Shown one piece after another: positions 45,949 through 55,107 of a stretch of 64,000 nucleotides of DNA; within the stretch, counting starts at the first letter, position 1, and the number at the start of each line of letters is the position of its first letter. The notes below the pieces were generated by a model. It made no database searches, was not told where the DNA came from, and saw only the letters and a list, made by a program, of their open reading frames with translations. A program made the position numbers and the translations under genes. The stretch is from RBG-16-34-14 sp963727535 (GTDB lineage: Bacteria > Bacteroidota > Ignavibacteria > Ignavibacteriales > Ignavibacteriaceae), in NCBI GenBank assembly GCA_963727535.1, contig CAVSGR010000006.1, positions 744,001-808,000 on the forward strand, in the 5' to 3' direction.

Positions 45949-46779
45949 TTGCTGTTATTATCATACATCTTACCGCAGGATAAAAGCTTTGAGTTTTTCC
46001 CAGGCGGATTAAACTTCCCTTCATTAAAAGCAAATAACCAGGAAGCGAAAATCGGTTTGTTTTTTTATTCTAAGAATAATAATATGAAAATTGACATCGG
46101 AAATAATATTGATGTTCTGGGTTTTCGTTTATCAAAAAACAAGAGATTGACAATGGGGATGGAATTTATGGCCTATGCATTATCGACAAGTTATAGTGGA
46201 AAAAGATTGCAAATAAATGCAATTGACGGACTCTTTGGCGGAAATCTTTCTTACTCAGTGCAGGAAGATAGTAACAAGATACTTATGAGATTAAGAATTA
46301 TTCATAATAGTGCTCACCTTGTCGACGGTGCTTGGGATGAAAGCAAAGGCAAATGGATCGATAATTATGAGCCGGTTCCTTTTGCAAAAGATTTTGCCGA
46401 ATATACTTTTGCATATGAATGTAATTCAAATATATTTATTCTCAAAAGTTATGCAGGGCTTTCTTACAACTTCTTAATTAGACCAACTGATATGAAAAGA
46501 TTAAATATTCACGCCGGCTTTGAGTTAGCATTAACAAAATTATTGGGCCCTTTACTCGGACAAAAAGAAAATGTCTTTTTAGCTCATCACTTTATTTTGG
46601 GAGGAACAGATAAGTTTGGTGGAAATAATAATTCTATGCTGGGAATAAAATTTGGGGACTGGCGGGGGAAAGGACTTCTAATATATCTGTCTTATTACAC
46701 AGGCTTCGACCTATTCGATGTTTATTATAAAAGAAAAGTTGAACGTTTTGGTCTTGGCTTTTCAATAGATTTCTTATGA
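45949..46779 (+). CDS. Putative outer-membrane or secreted protein (DUF1207-like)
   Basis: An open frame of 276 codons from a TTG. The real start is probably the ATG at 45921: 'ATGTTGAAGAACAACATTTA' reads MLKNN then, after removing one base, FILFLLLLSYILPQDK, a good signal peptide that runs into this frame (285 aa in all). The mature part alternates polar and hydrophobic residues as in outer-membrane beta-barrels and ends in an aromatic 'RFGLGFSIDFL', with 'GGTDKFGGNNNSMLGIKFGDWRGKGLLIYLSYYTGFDLFDVYY' near the C-terminus. This resembles DUF1207 proteins, but I hold that link loosely. Transcribed alone. Confidence 0.55.
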   Translation: MLLLSYILPQDKSFEFFPGGLNFPSLKANNQEAKIGLFFYSKNNNMKIDIGNNIDVLGFRLSKNKRLTMGMEFMAYALSTSYSGKRLQINAIDGLFGGNLSYSVQEDSNKILMRLRIIHNSAHLVDGAWDESKGKWIDNYEPVPFAKDFAEYTFAYECNSNIFILKSYAGLSYNFLIRPTDMKRLNIHAGFELALTKLLGPLLGQKENVFLAHHFILGGTDKFGGNNNSMLGIKFGDWRGKGLLIYLSYYTGFDLFDVYYKRKVERFGLGFSIDFL

Positions 46780-46796
46780 AAATATTTTGATATAGA

Positions 46797-47324
46797 TCAG
46801 TTCGTTCTTGTATATTGAATTTTCCACATTACATTCCAACTTTTACCGTTATCTAAAGATCTTTCCCAGTTCCAGTCAAAACTTCCTTCCTTTATATTAT
46901 AGTAAACCATTCTCTGTGAAATTTCTTTACCTTCCTTATTAAGTAAATCCCTTGATAAGATCATCTTTCCCTGCTTAAATCCCCCGACGAAATCAAGATA
47001 ACCCCCGGAGTTATCTACCCAGGTCTGTTTCCACTTTTTTAATCTGGGGACATATACAGACAGACTTTTTCCGATTAAGGGTGCGCCCGGATTTCCATCA
47101 AAGTTTTCTTCAACAACACAACCACCCAATATTTTTTTTATAGTGTTTGTCCCTTCTCTTTCTATCCCGTCTTTGTTTTTCCATTCAGCCTTCCAGGTTC
47201 CTACCCAGAAATCAAATTGTTTTGCCTCCGGGTAAGAACAGGGTGGCATATCATCACTTTGTGCAAATGCGGATAGTGAAAAAATCATTGTGAGTATCAA
47301 GCAAAGGATATTTCTAATTTTCAT
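46797..47324 (-). CDS. Secreted DUF1579-like (lipocalin-like) protein
   Basis: A 175-aa protein with signal peptide (~1-21, MKIRNILCLILTMIFSLSAFAQ). The mature part starts 'PCSYPEAKQFDFWVGTWKAEW', the 'FDFWVGTW' motif common to DUF1579 and related lipocalin-like beta-barrels, then 'GTNTIKKILGGCVVEENFDG' and 'WKQTWVDNSGGYLDFVGGF'. Function unknown; a hydrophobic ligand is possible. It follows the FG-GAP T9SS gene by 32 bp on the same strand, so it may be the last gene of that transcript. Confidence 0.7.
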   Translation of the reverse strand: MKIRNILCLILTMIFSLSAFAQSDDMPPCSYPEAKQFDFWVGTWKAEWKNKDGIEREGTNTIKKILGGCVVEENFDGNPGAPLIGKSLSVYVPRLKKWKQTWVDNSGGYLDFVGGFKQGKMILSRDLLNKEGKEISQRMVYYNIKEGSFDWNWERSLDNGKSWNVMWKIQYTRTN

Positions 47325-47356
47325 TTTTATTCCTTATTTGAAAGAGATTTCCTCAT

Positions 47357-49678
47357 TTATTTCAGAAGAATCATTTTTTTTGTTTCTGAAAACTTACCTG
47401 CTTTTAATGAGTAGAAATAGAGACCACTTGGCAAAAATGAGTGTGAAGCATCACTATTAAAATCAACTTCATAGGTACCTGCTGATTTGTATTCATCTAA
47501 GAGAATTGCAATCTCTTTTCCAAGAATGTCGAAGATCTTTAATTGAACGAGCCCGCTTTTGGGGATAGCAAATCTTATTTTGGTTGTTGGATTAAAGGGA
47601 TTTGGATAATTTTGTTCGAGTGCATATTGTTTTGGAATATTGTTGGATATTTCTTTAGCGTCGGTGGCAGTAGTCACATTTATGTACCAGGTTCTGGAAA
47701 TGCTATTATAACCGTTTGATATTTCAACAATAAGAGTATCTGTTCTGGGTGCGGGAGTAGGAATAAAACCAAGAGCAGCATATCTATAGCTTGAGTCCGA
47801 ACTTTTTTCTGTCCCATTTTGTATCCATTTATAAGTAAGTTCATATCCCGAAGTATCTTCAGCGGATACAATAAATGTTTTCCTTGCTCCAGCTACAACA
47901 GTTGTATCTGTAAAAGCAGGATCTTCGAATGTAATGGTTGGATATCCGGGTATTCGCATAACATCAATAAAATCTGTCTTTATTTTTGTATCGGATGAGC
48001 TGCCTGTTTGTGTCGTTAATTTAACCGTGTAAGTTCCCGTGGAATTATAAGTCCATTCCGGATTTTGTGAAGTTGCATCAACCGTTCCGTCATTATCAAA
48101 ATCCCATTGCCAGCTAGTTGCAGGATTATTCGGATCAACAACAGATATATCAGTGAATTGAACAGTAAAAGGAGTTCCGAGTCCCTCTAATTTATTTGCA
48201 CTAAAATCTGTACGCAGGAATTGTGAGGGAATTGTCTCAGTAACATTATATAATTGGTTAACAGATAGGTTCGTGAGAATATCTGTAGTACCACTTGGCC
48301 ATATAATTATAACAGAATCTATTGCTGTAGCGTCACCTAATCCGAAATGAACTATTAGAGAGTTTTCACTGTTAAATCCGTTTTGAGCATTTACTTCTCT
48401 ATACTGCCATACCTGGTTATCGTTTATTGTAGTTTTAAGTTTTACTTTAGCTCCCAATGCTGAGTGATTTGATGCTGTCCCTGTAAGATTTAATTTGACC
48501 CACTTATTTTCATTCTGTGTAATATTTCTAAACAAACCAGCTGCATCTCCCGTGCCTGAGAAAAATATGTCAAGTTTTCCATCATTATCATAATCCCCGA
48601 TTGCAGAGGCTCTTGTGGCTCCACTCAAAGTAAAAGCAGTTGTATCGCTGACCAATGTTCCACTATCATTTCTAAAATATAAATTTCCGGACTCGTAAGT
48701 GACTACTACATCAAGGTCTCCGTCGTTATCAAAATCTCCCCAGGCATTACTGAGATGTTGACCACTTATTGTTAGATCATTATTTAAACTGACATAGGTT
48801 CCATTGTCATTTCGATAAAATCTATCGTTAGCCGCACCGTAATTAGTTAAGCAAGCATCTAAATCTCCATCATTATCATAATCAATAAAGTTCCAAACCT
48901 GACCGTCCTGTAGATCCGTTGCAATTAGCGATGTATCAATCCTTTCGAATGAGGCTGTTCCTGTTTCTGTAAACATATTTTTATAAAGCCTGTCAGCCTC
49001 AGGAGTTCCATTTACAGGACCACACCCAATAAAAAGGTCTACGTCACCATCAAAATCATAGTCATACCAGGTAGCTATTGTGTATGCAGCTAAATCCTGG
49101 GAGAATTCATTATCAAAATTTTCAGTAAAAGTTCCGTCTGTATTATTAATATAGAAGTGACATGGTGTTGGTCCGGCACCGACAAATCCTGCCGGATGTG
49201 TAACAAATAAATCAATATATCCATCATTATTTACATCTGCCCACGATGCAGCCCATCCGCGTGTGTCTGCATCAATCCCAATATCGCCTTTTAAATATGG
49301 AGTAAAAATATCATTACCATCATTTCTGTAAAGCCTTGAAGGTTTTCCCGCGACGAAACAATCGAGGTCCCCATCGTTATCATAATCTCCCCACGTCGGG
49401 CCGTTACTTTGTCCCCCTAAGTCTGTTCCGATTGAAGTATTAATTAATTCAAAACCCCCTGTTCCATCCCCTTTAAATAAAAGGTTCTTTGTTACATAAA
49501 GATCGAGGTCGCCATCATTATTATAATCTATCCAAGCTGCACCGGAATAATTAGTTTCCATAGGAGTAGATACTATAGGATTTGAGGCATCGGTAATTTT
49601 TGTGAATGTTTGTGCTGAAAGTGGAAAAACAGCTATAAATAACCAAAAGTTGATTAGAAATAAAATCAATTTCTTCAT
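47357..49678 (-). CDS. FG-GAP/VCBS repeat, ASPIC-UnbV and PKD protein with T9SS sorting domain
   Basis: A 773-aa secreted protein. Signal peptide ~1-22. Seven FG-GAP/VCBS calcium-binding repeats ('WIDYNNDGDLDLYV', 'WGDYDNDGDLDCFV' and five more, each D-x-D/N-x-D-G-x-x-D) span ~45-380 and predict a seven-bladed propeller. An ASPIC/UnbV domain follows ('ENKWVKLNLTGTASNHSALGAKV...HFGLGDATAIDSVIIIWPSG'), then a PKD domain with 'WQWDFDNDGTVDATSQNPEWTY', a second Ig-like stretch, and a type A T9SS domain from 'YALEQNYPNPFNPTTKIRF' to 'SETKKMILLK'. It should sit at the cell surface. The gene is downstream of the kinase/NarL pair and carries a 19-bp palindrome before it that also occurs before the kinase. 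Confidence 0.9.
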   Translation of the reverse strand: MKKLILFLINFWLFIAVFPLSAQTFTKITDASNPIVSTPMETNYSGAAWIDYNNDGDLDLYVTKNLLFKGDGTGGFELINTSIGTDLGGQSNGPTWGDYDNDGDLDCFVAGKPSRLYRNDGNDIFTPYLKGDIGIDADTRGWAASWADVNNDGYIDLFVTHPAGFVGAGPTPCHFYINNTDGTFTENFDNEFSQDLAAYTIATWYDYDFDGDVDLFIGCGPVNGTPEADRLYKNMFTETGTASFERIDTSLIATDLQDGQVWNFIDYDNDGDLDACLTNYGAANDRFYRNDNGTYVSLNNDLTISGQHLSNAWGDFDNDGDLDVVVTYESGNLYFRNDSGTLVSDTTAFTLSGATRASAIGDYDNDGKLDIFFSGTGDAAGLFRNITQNENKWVKLNLTGTASNHSALGAKVKLKTTINDNQVWQYREVNAQNGFNSENSLIVHFGLGDATAIDSVIIIWPSGTTDILTNLSVNQLYNVTETIPSQFLRTDFSANKLEGLGTPFTVQFTDISVVDPNNPATSWQWDFDNDGTVDATSQNPEWTYNSTGTYTVKLTTQTGSSSDTKIKTDFIDVMRIPGYPTITFEDPAFTDTTVVAGARKTFIVSAEDTSGYELTYKWIQNGTEKSSDSSYRYAALGFIPTPAPRTDTLIVEISNGYNSISRTWYINVTTATDAKEISNNIPKQYALEQNYPNPFNPTTKIRFAIPKSGLVQLKIFDILGKEIAILLDEYKSAGTYEVDFNSDASHSFLPSGLYFYSLKAGKFSETKKMILLK

Positions 49679-49689
49679 AATTATACTTT

Positions 49690-49697
49690 CAAAATAA
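49690..49697 (-). promoter_or_regulatory. Possible -7 box of the FG-GAP T9SS gene
   Basis: Minus-strand TTATTTTG differs from TAnnTTTG by one shift and lies 12 bp before the start codon and 42 bp downstream of the palindrome at 49739-49757. Weak on its own; listed because the spacing resembles that at the kinase promoter. Confidence 0.3.
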
Positions 49698-49738
49698 TTT
49701 TACTTACTACATGTTAATTATGAAGAGATGAATGCGGT

Positions 49739-49757
49739 ATCCTACAAAGTGGGGGAT
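49739..49757. promoter_or_regulatory. 19-bp imperfect palindrome upstream of the FG-GAP T9SS gene
   Basis: ATCCTACAAAGTGGGGGAT: the outer ATCC/GGAT and inner CA/TG pairs are symmetric. It starts 61 bp upstream of the ATG (49678). A second 19-mer of the same form lies 64 bp upstream of the kinase start (53647-53665). Candidate binding site of the NarL-type regulator encoded between the two genes. Confidence 0.5.
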
Positions 49758-49787
49758 TTTCATGAAAAAGAGAGAAAAATTTAGTGC

Positions 49788-50411
49788 CTAAATAAATCTC
49801 TCTCTATTGGCTTTTTCGATTGCGGCGGCTTTTGAGCTTACTTCAAGTTTCCTGTAAATATTTTTTATGTGTGATCGGACTGTTTCCTTATCGATGAAAA
49901 GATCATCAGCAATCATTGTATAGCTTTTACCTCTACCTAATAATTGAAGAACTTCAGTTTCTCTTGAGCTTAAAGGAGACTCAACATTTTTTTGAAACGA
50001 TCTTATCACCATACGGGCAATGTTTGTGCTCATAGGTGCCCCGCCGTTATTTACTTCATAAATAGCTTTGAGAAGTATTTGTGGAGAAACATTTTTAGTT
50101 AAATAGCCACTTGCACCTGCGCACAAAGCATCAAAAACTTTGGCGTCATCTTCGTGCACAGTTACTACAATAATTTCAATATCCACCCGGATTTTTTTTA
50201 TTCGTCTTATGCCTTCAATTCCGGAAATTCCCGGAAGACCAATATCCATTAAAATAATCTGAGGGTTGTCTTTTGTGAGATTCTTTATTGCTTCTTCACA
50301 AGTATCGTAGCTTGCAACGCAGATTAATTTATCCGATTGATTTATTAAACTTGTAAATCCTTCGCGGATAAGGTTATCATCCTCGATTACAACGACACTG
50401 AGCGACCGCAT
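49788..50411 (-). CDS. NarL/LuxR-family response regulator
   Basis: A 207-aa response regulator. Receiver domain 1-~120 with acidic pocket E10, D11, D12 ('VVIEDDNLIREGF'), phosphoacceptor D56 ('IILMDIGLPGISG') and 'GASGYLTKNVSP' around the switch Lys. The C-terminal LuxR-type HTH is 'LSSRETEVLQLLGRGKSYTMIADDLFIDKETVRSHIKNIYRKLEV'. It lies 22 bp downstream of the sensor kinase, its obvious partner, and before the FG-GAP T9SS gene, a plausible target. Confidence 0.93.
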   Translation of the reverse strand: MRSLSVVVIEDDNLIREGFTSLINQSDKLICVASYDTCEEAIKNLTKDNPQIILMDIGLPGISGIEGIRRIKKIRVDIEIIVVTVHEDDAKVFDALCAGASGYLTKNVSPQILLKAIYEVNNGGAPMSTNIARMVIRSFQKNVESPLSSRETEVLQLLGRGKSYTMIADDLFIDKETVRSHIKNIYRKLEVSSKAAAIEKANRERFI

Positions 50412-50433
50412 TTAGCTATCTGAAAGTTATAAG

Positions 50434-53400
50434 TTAAGCTACTTTACGGTTGTAATCTAAATAAATATAAGGAATAATTCCTCTGAAGGATATTTTTGTC
50501 CCCGTTTTGGGATGGGAATCTATTTCTAATTTACCATCAATCTTCTCGGCTCTGAGTTTCATATTCTTCAATCCATTTCCTACAAAACTTTTTCCGGCAT
50601 CAAAACCATTCCCGTCATCAAAAAGAAATACCTGTACTTTATTATTATTTACTGAAACTTCAAGCTTTGTATTTTTACAGTCAGAATGTCTTAGAACATT
50701 ATTCATCGCTTCTTTAAAGATTAGAATAAGATGCCTTTTCCAATCTATATTTAAGAAAAGTTTATTGAGATTTTCATCCACTCCATTTATACTAAACTTA
50801 ATATCTGTATCACTGAACAACTCATCTCCGAAATCCTTGAGTCTTATAATTAAATCATATAATGTATCGTGCTCAGGATTAATTGCCCATATAAAATCTT
50901 TTGTACCATCATAAAGATGATGAGAATTCTCAGAAATTTTATCGAGCAACGGATCGATTTCGCTAAAAGTATTTTGGAGTTTTCTTCTGATCATTTCGGT
51001 TAACAGAGTAATTCTTGTCAGTCGGTGTCCCATTTCATCATGAAAATCTATAGCTGTTTTTCTTCTTAGTTTTTCACTCTCTTCTTCTCTGATTTTTTGA
51101 ATTTCAATTTCGCGTTTTATTTTGTTTGCAATTCTCCTTCTCACAACAAAGAATGAAATTGTAATCAAAATCAGTATTAGTAAAATCTTAAACCATAAAG
51201 TCTGCCAGAATTCAGGTACCACAATAATATTTAGTTTAGCTATCGAGTTGCTTAAAATACCATCGCTGTTTGTTCCTCTAACGTTAATTGTATATTCTCC
51301 CGGCTCAAGACTTGTGTAAGTTGTATAACTATTGTTGCCGGCATTTACCCAGTCATTATCAATACCTTCCATCTTATATATAAACCTGTTCTTTGAAGGA
51401 TTGGAAAAATCAAGAGAAGCAAAGTTTATTACAATTGTTTTTACCGTACTTTTTATTTCAATCTCATTTTTAAAGGAAGTTATCAACCGAACATCCCCAT
51501 CATTATTAATTTCTTTAATCGATGAGACATAAACGGGAGGATTATAATTGCTGAATGACATTTTATCCGGATAAAAAACTGTTAAACCCCAGTTCCCGCC
51601 AAAAGTTATCTCTCCCTTTTTTCCCTTAATACAAACGGAAGTGTTAAACAAATTTCCTCCAACTCCGTCTGTCATATCATAATTAGTAAAACTTTTTTGC
51701 TTATAATTATATTTTGATAAACCCTTGTTAGTGCTAATCCACAGGTTTCCATTTTGATCTTCTGTGATAGCTGAGATTACACTATTTGGTAAGCCATCTT
51801 TCTCGAAAAAATGTTCAAAGCCTTCTTTACTTGATACCAGTTTGTTTAATCCATTTGAAGTTCCTATCCATATTTCATCCCTGCTGTCTTCGAAAATACT
51901 GAATACGTAGTTATTGCTTAAAGAACTTTTATCATTTAGGCTGCTTGTATAACTATAAAAAGATTTTTTTTCTTGATCGTACATTGTCAAACCACCAAAT
52001 GAGCCGATCCAGATTCTGTTAGCTTTGTCTTTATAAAGTGCTAGAATATAATCTGCCTGGTAATTACTAAATTGTTTTCCTTCAAAGCTGAACCTTGAAA
52101 CAGAGTTATTGTTTCTGTCAAGCTTGAATAAACCATTACTATATGTCCCAATCCAAACGATATTTGAATCAATCAATAAAGAAGTTATGCGGGTTGCAAG
52201 GAGTTTCGTTTCCCCAGATTCTTTGAGAGTCAATTTGTGAAAATTTTTGGTGATTGGATTAAAAAGTCTTAGTCCGTCATAGCTACCAACCCAGATTGTT
52301 CCATCAGCATCCGCTGCAAGTGAACTAATAATACCACTTCTAATGTTACCCGGAACTTTTACTTGTTCAACGTTTTTATTTTGTAAATTCAGATGGTTTA
52401 GCCCATTCATTGTACCTGCCCATAAATTGCCATCCTTTGCCTCAGTTAATGAAAGAACATAATTATTGCTTAGTGAATTTCTGTCACTCAAAAAACTTTC
52501 AAAGTTGTAAAAATTTGTTGACTTTGGTTTAACTGATTTACTAATCCCTTTATTGTAGGCGTTCACCCAAAGCGTTCCGGAATTGTCTTCGAGCACATTA
52601 TAAATAACGTTTCCGCACAATGTGGTGGAATCATCTGGATCGTGAAAGAATCTTGTGATTCTGTTTGTTTTTTTATCAAAATAATTTAAGCCCCGTGCCG
52701 TTCCTATCCAGAGGTTGTTATAAGAATCACTTGTGATTGATATAATAAAATTGTTAGTCAGAGAATTTGTTGTTGGTTCCGAGAAATACCTTTTAAAGCC
52801 GGAAATTTTGTCATACTCATTTAATCCTGAACTGGTTCCTACCCACAAATTTTTATCATGGTCTTCATACAATACCCGTACAATTCCCGGGCTTATACTG
52901 TTATTGTTATCCGGATTATTTGTAAAGTTTTCAAAAGATTTTTTTTTATAATTAAATCTTGAAAGTCCTTTATCGCTTACAATCCATATGTCCCCTGATG
53001 AATCGCATAAAAGTGAGTATATAGAATTGCTGCAAATGCTGTTTCTATTCGATTCATCATGTTGGTACTTAACAAATTTTCCAGAATCAGGATTATATTT
53101 ATTAAGTCCACCTCTCTCAGTCCCAAGCCAGATGTTTCCTTCTTTATCCTCACAGATTGCCCAAACGATATTATCATCTATTCCATCGGGATTATCATCC
53201 TGATATATAAAACTGGTAAATTTACCTTCATATGGATTATATTTATTAAGTCCGCCGCCCCAGGTTCCTATCCAGATATTTCCTTCTCTGTCTTCAAAGA
53301 GAGAAACAATATCATCAAATGAGATGGATGTATTGTCTTCCGGATCGTGTTTGAAAATTATATAGCCGGAACCATCGTATCTTGCAAGTCCATACATTGT

Positions 53401-53583
53401 TCCAAACCACAAAAAACCTTTGCTGTCTTTTATCATGCAATAAGTGAGGTTATTTGCGACGCCTTCCTGCAAAGAAAGTTGTCTAAACTTTATATCAGAC
53501 TGTTGCGGGTATATTTCATTTTCCAGGTTTGAAATAACCAGTAAGAATATTAATATGTAGAGGAATATTTTAATTGTGCTCAT
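50434..53583 (-). CDS. Two-component propeller sensor kinase (HisKA_3, NarL partner)
   Basis: A membrane sensor kinase of 1049 aa from the ATG at 53583, which begins a signal/anchor helix (MSTIKIFLYILIFLLVIS). An open frame continues 24 codons further up, to 53655, but that would put a basic stretch before the signal helix and run through a palindromic site and a promoter box, so I reject it. The periplasmic part is a long series of propeller units ('EDREGNIWIGTWGGGLNKYNP', 'EDKEGNIWLGTERGGLNKYNP') ending in a Y_Y_Y domain ('YKMEGIDNDWVNAG'). After membrane helix ~812-832 comes HisKA_3 with H848 ('TAIDFHDEMGHRLTRITLL') and a HATPase with 'DDGNGFD' and 'GNGLKNMKLRAEKI'. Confidence 0.9.
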   Translation of the reverse strand: MSTIKIFLYILIFLLVISNLENEIYPQQSDIKFRQLSLQEGVANNLTYCMIKDSKGFLWFGTMYGLARYDGSGYIIFKHDPEDNTSISFDDIVSLFEDREGNIWIGTWGGGLNKYNPYEGKFTSFIYQDDNPDGIDDNIVWAICEDKEGNIWLGTERGGLNKYNPDSGKFVKYQHDESNRNSICSNSIYSLLCDSSGDIWIVSDKGLSRFNYKKKSFENFTNNPDNNNSISPGIVRVLYEDHDKNLWVGTSSGLNEYDKISGFKRYFSEPTTNSLTNNFIISITSDSYNNLWIGTARGLNYFDKKTNRITRFFHDPDDSTTLCGNVIYNVLEDNSGTLWVNAYNKGISKSVKPKSTNFYNFESFLSDRNSLSNNYVLSLTEAKDGNLWAGTMNGLNHLNLQNKNVEQVKVPGNIRSGIISSLAADADGTIWVGSYDGLRLFNPITKNFHKLTLKESGETKLLATRITSLLIDSNIVWIGTYSNGLFKLDRNNNSVSRFSFEGKQFSNYQADYILALYKDKANRIWIGSFGGLTMYDQEKKSFYSYTSSLNDKSSLSNNYVFSIFEDSRDEIWIGTSNGLNKLVSSKEGFEHFFEKDGLPNSVISAITEDQNGNLWISTNKGLSKYNYKQKSFTNYDMTDGVGGNLFNTSVCIKGKKGEITFGGNWGLTVFYPDKMSFSNYNPPVYVSSIKEINNDGDVRLITSFKNEIEIKSTVKTIVINFASLDFSNPSKNRFIYKMEGIDNDWVNAGNNSYTTYTSLEPGEYTINVRGTNSDGILSNSIAKLNIIVVPEFWQTLWFKILLILILITISFFVVRRRIANKIKREIEIQKIREEESEKLRRKTAIDFHDEMGHRLTRITLLTEMIRRKLQNTFSEIDPLLDKISENSHHLYDGTKDFIWAINPEHDTLYDLIIRLKDFGDELFSDTDIKFSINGVDENLNKLFLNIDWKRHLILIFKEAMNNVLRHSDCKNTKLEVSVNNNKVQVFLFDDGNGFDAGKSFVGNGLKNMKLRAEKIDGKLEIDSHPKTGTKISFRGIIPYIYLDYNRKVA

Positions 53584-53604
53584 TTTCTTATTAAAAGATT
53601 TTTT

Positions 53605-53612
53605 CAAATCTA
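53605..53612 (-). promoter_or_regulatory. -7 box of the sensor kinase gene
   Basis: TAGATTTG on the minus strand is a perfect match to TAnnTTTG. It lies 22 bp before the chosen ATG (53583) and 35 bp downstream of the 19-bp palindrome, a spacing fit for an activator site. No good -33 TTG is seen, which would fit an activator-dependent promoter. Confidence 0.5.
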
Positions 53613-53646
53613 TCCTGTTAATATATTTCTTTGGAATTTTAATTGA

Positions 53647-53665
53647 ATCACTCAATTTGGGGGAT
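53647..53665. promoter_or_regulatory. 19-bp imperfect palindrome upstream of the sensor kinase gene
   Basis: ATCACTCAATTTGGGGGAT: symmetric pairs ATC/GAT, C/G, CAA/TTG. It has the same length and general form (ATCnnnCAnnnTGnGGGAT) and almost the same distance to the start codon (64 bp) as the site at 49739-49757. It also lies 172 bp upstream of divergent lysA. Confidence 0.5.
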
Positions 53666-53837
53666 GATATTAAAAATCCATGTTTAAACGAATTTACAAG
53701 AATAGAGCTTTTTTAGTAAGAACAAAATAGGGAATTATAACAATTATTATTTCTTCAGAATCATTTCAGTACAATTTCCAATCTTTCTTTATTTCCTTTA
53801 ACTTTGCTTAATTCTTTTTCAGATATAATAGGATTTT

Positions 53838-55103
53838 ATGGATTACTTTAACTCAAAATATTTCACTTATTCTTCAGACAACACTATGCAATGTGAAAAT
53901 GTACCTATTAACGAAATCATAAATAAAACAGGAACTCCCGTCTACATTTACAGCAAAAAGTTTTTTGAAGACAGGTATAAGGAATTTACAAACGCCTTCA
54001 AGGAAATAAAACATAAAATTTTCTATTCTGTTAAGGCGAACTTTAACCTAAACGTAATAAAAACTTTTTATAATCTCGGAAGCGGAATAGATGTAAACTC
54101 AGAAGGGGAGTTTTACCGTGCCTTCAAAGCCGGGGTAGATCCTAAAAAGATGTTAATGGCTGGAGTTGGAAAAACCGCTGATGAAATAAGACTGGCGATT
54201 GAAAAAGATTTTATAATGATAAAGGCAGAATCATCTGAAGAAATTGAATTGATAAATGAAATTGCAGGTAAACTAAAAAAGAAAGCCAAAGTTGGAATTC
54301 GTGTAAATCCCGATGTTGATCCTAAAACACATCCATATATTTCCACAGGTCTTTCTCAAAATAAATTTGGAATCGCTAGTTCAGAAGCCGAACAAATATT
54401 TAAGAATTATAAAAAATATCAGAATATTTCTTTTGTGGGAATCGATATGCATATTGGTTCGCAAATAACCACTGTAGAGCCTTTTGCAGAAGCTATTGAG
54501 AAGCTTTCCGAATTTTATTTTAAAATAAAATCTTATGGGATTAAAATAGAACATTTTGATATTGGCGGCGGTGTTGGTGTAACTTATAATAATGAAAAAT
54601 CATTTGAGCTATCTGAATTTGCAAATGCGGTAGTTCCAAAGCTAAAAAAACTGGATTGCGAAATATTTTTTGAGCCAGGAAGATTTCTCGTAGGAAATGG
54701 CGGAATACTTGTAACAGAAGTTTTATTTAACAAAAAAAATAAAAACAAAAACTTTATAATTGTTGATGCTGCAATGAATGATTTGCTTAGACCGAGTATT
54801 TATTCTGCATATCACCATATTCAACCTGTTGAAATTTCAACATCCGATAAAGATATAGTTGCAGACATTGTTGGACCTGTCTGCGAATCAGGAGATTTTT
54901 TTGCAAAAGACAGAACAATTTCTGAAACAAAACGTGAAAAATATTTGGCAGTTATGTCAGCAGGTGCTTATAGTATAGTTATGAGTTCAAATTATAACGC
55001 TAGAAGACGACCGGCAGAAGTAATGGTTGACGGCAATAAATTTAATGTTATCAGAAGCAGGGAAACGTTTGATCATTTGCTGTATGGTGAAAAATTGATT
55101 TGA
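53838..55103 (+). CDS. lysA: Diaminopimelate decarboxylase
   Basis: The last enzyme of lysine synthesis, a PLP-dependent fold-III decarboxylase of 421 aa. The PLP lysine is K66 in 'IFYSVKANFNLNVI'; 'GSGIDVNSEGEF', 'VGIDMHIGSQI' and 'HFDIGGGVGVTYNNE' line the barrel, and 'FFEPGRFLVGNGG' and 'GPVCESGDFFAKDR' (catalytic Cys plus E-S-x-D) complete the site from the C-terminal domain. The ATG at 53838 follows a 182-bp gap from the divergent sensor kinase. No other lysine genes are nearby. Confidence 0.94.
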   Translation: MDYFNSKYFTYSSDNTMQCENVPINEIINKTGTPVYIYSKKFFEDRYKEFTNAFKEIKHKIFYSVKANFNLNVIKTFYNLGSGIDVNSEGEFYRAFKAGVDPKKMLMAGVGKTADEIRLAIEKDFIMIKAESSEEIELINEIAGKLKKKAKVGIRVNPDVDPKTHPYISTGLSQNKFGIASSEAEQIFKNYKKYQNISFVGIDMHIGSQITTVEPFAEAIEKLSEFYFKIKSYGIKIEHFDIGGGVGVTYNNEKSFELSEFANAVVPKLKKLDCEIFFEPGRFLVGNGGILVTEVLFNKKNKNKNFIIVDAAMNDLLRPSIYSAYHHIQPVEISTSDKDIVADIVGPVCESGDFFAKDRTISETKREKYLAVMSAGAYSIVMSSNYNARRRPAEVMVDGNKFNVIRSRETFDHLLYGEKLI

Positions 55104-55107
55104 TAAT

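Noticed and set aside
45866..45990. Separate small gene starting at the ATG at 45866 (MYKFIIVLFLLSIIKTIA)
   Set aside because: It has a signal-like start but soon becomes Cys/Tyr-rich noise and stops inside the next gene; a chance frame in AT-rich DNA is more likely.
53584..53655. Longer N-terminus for the sensor kinase (start at 53655)
   Set aside because: The extra codons precede the signal helix with a basic stretch and overlap a perfect TAnnTTTG box and a palindromic site; the ATG at 53583 gives a normal signal peptide.
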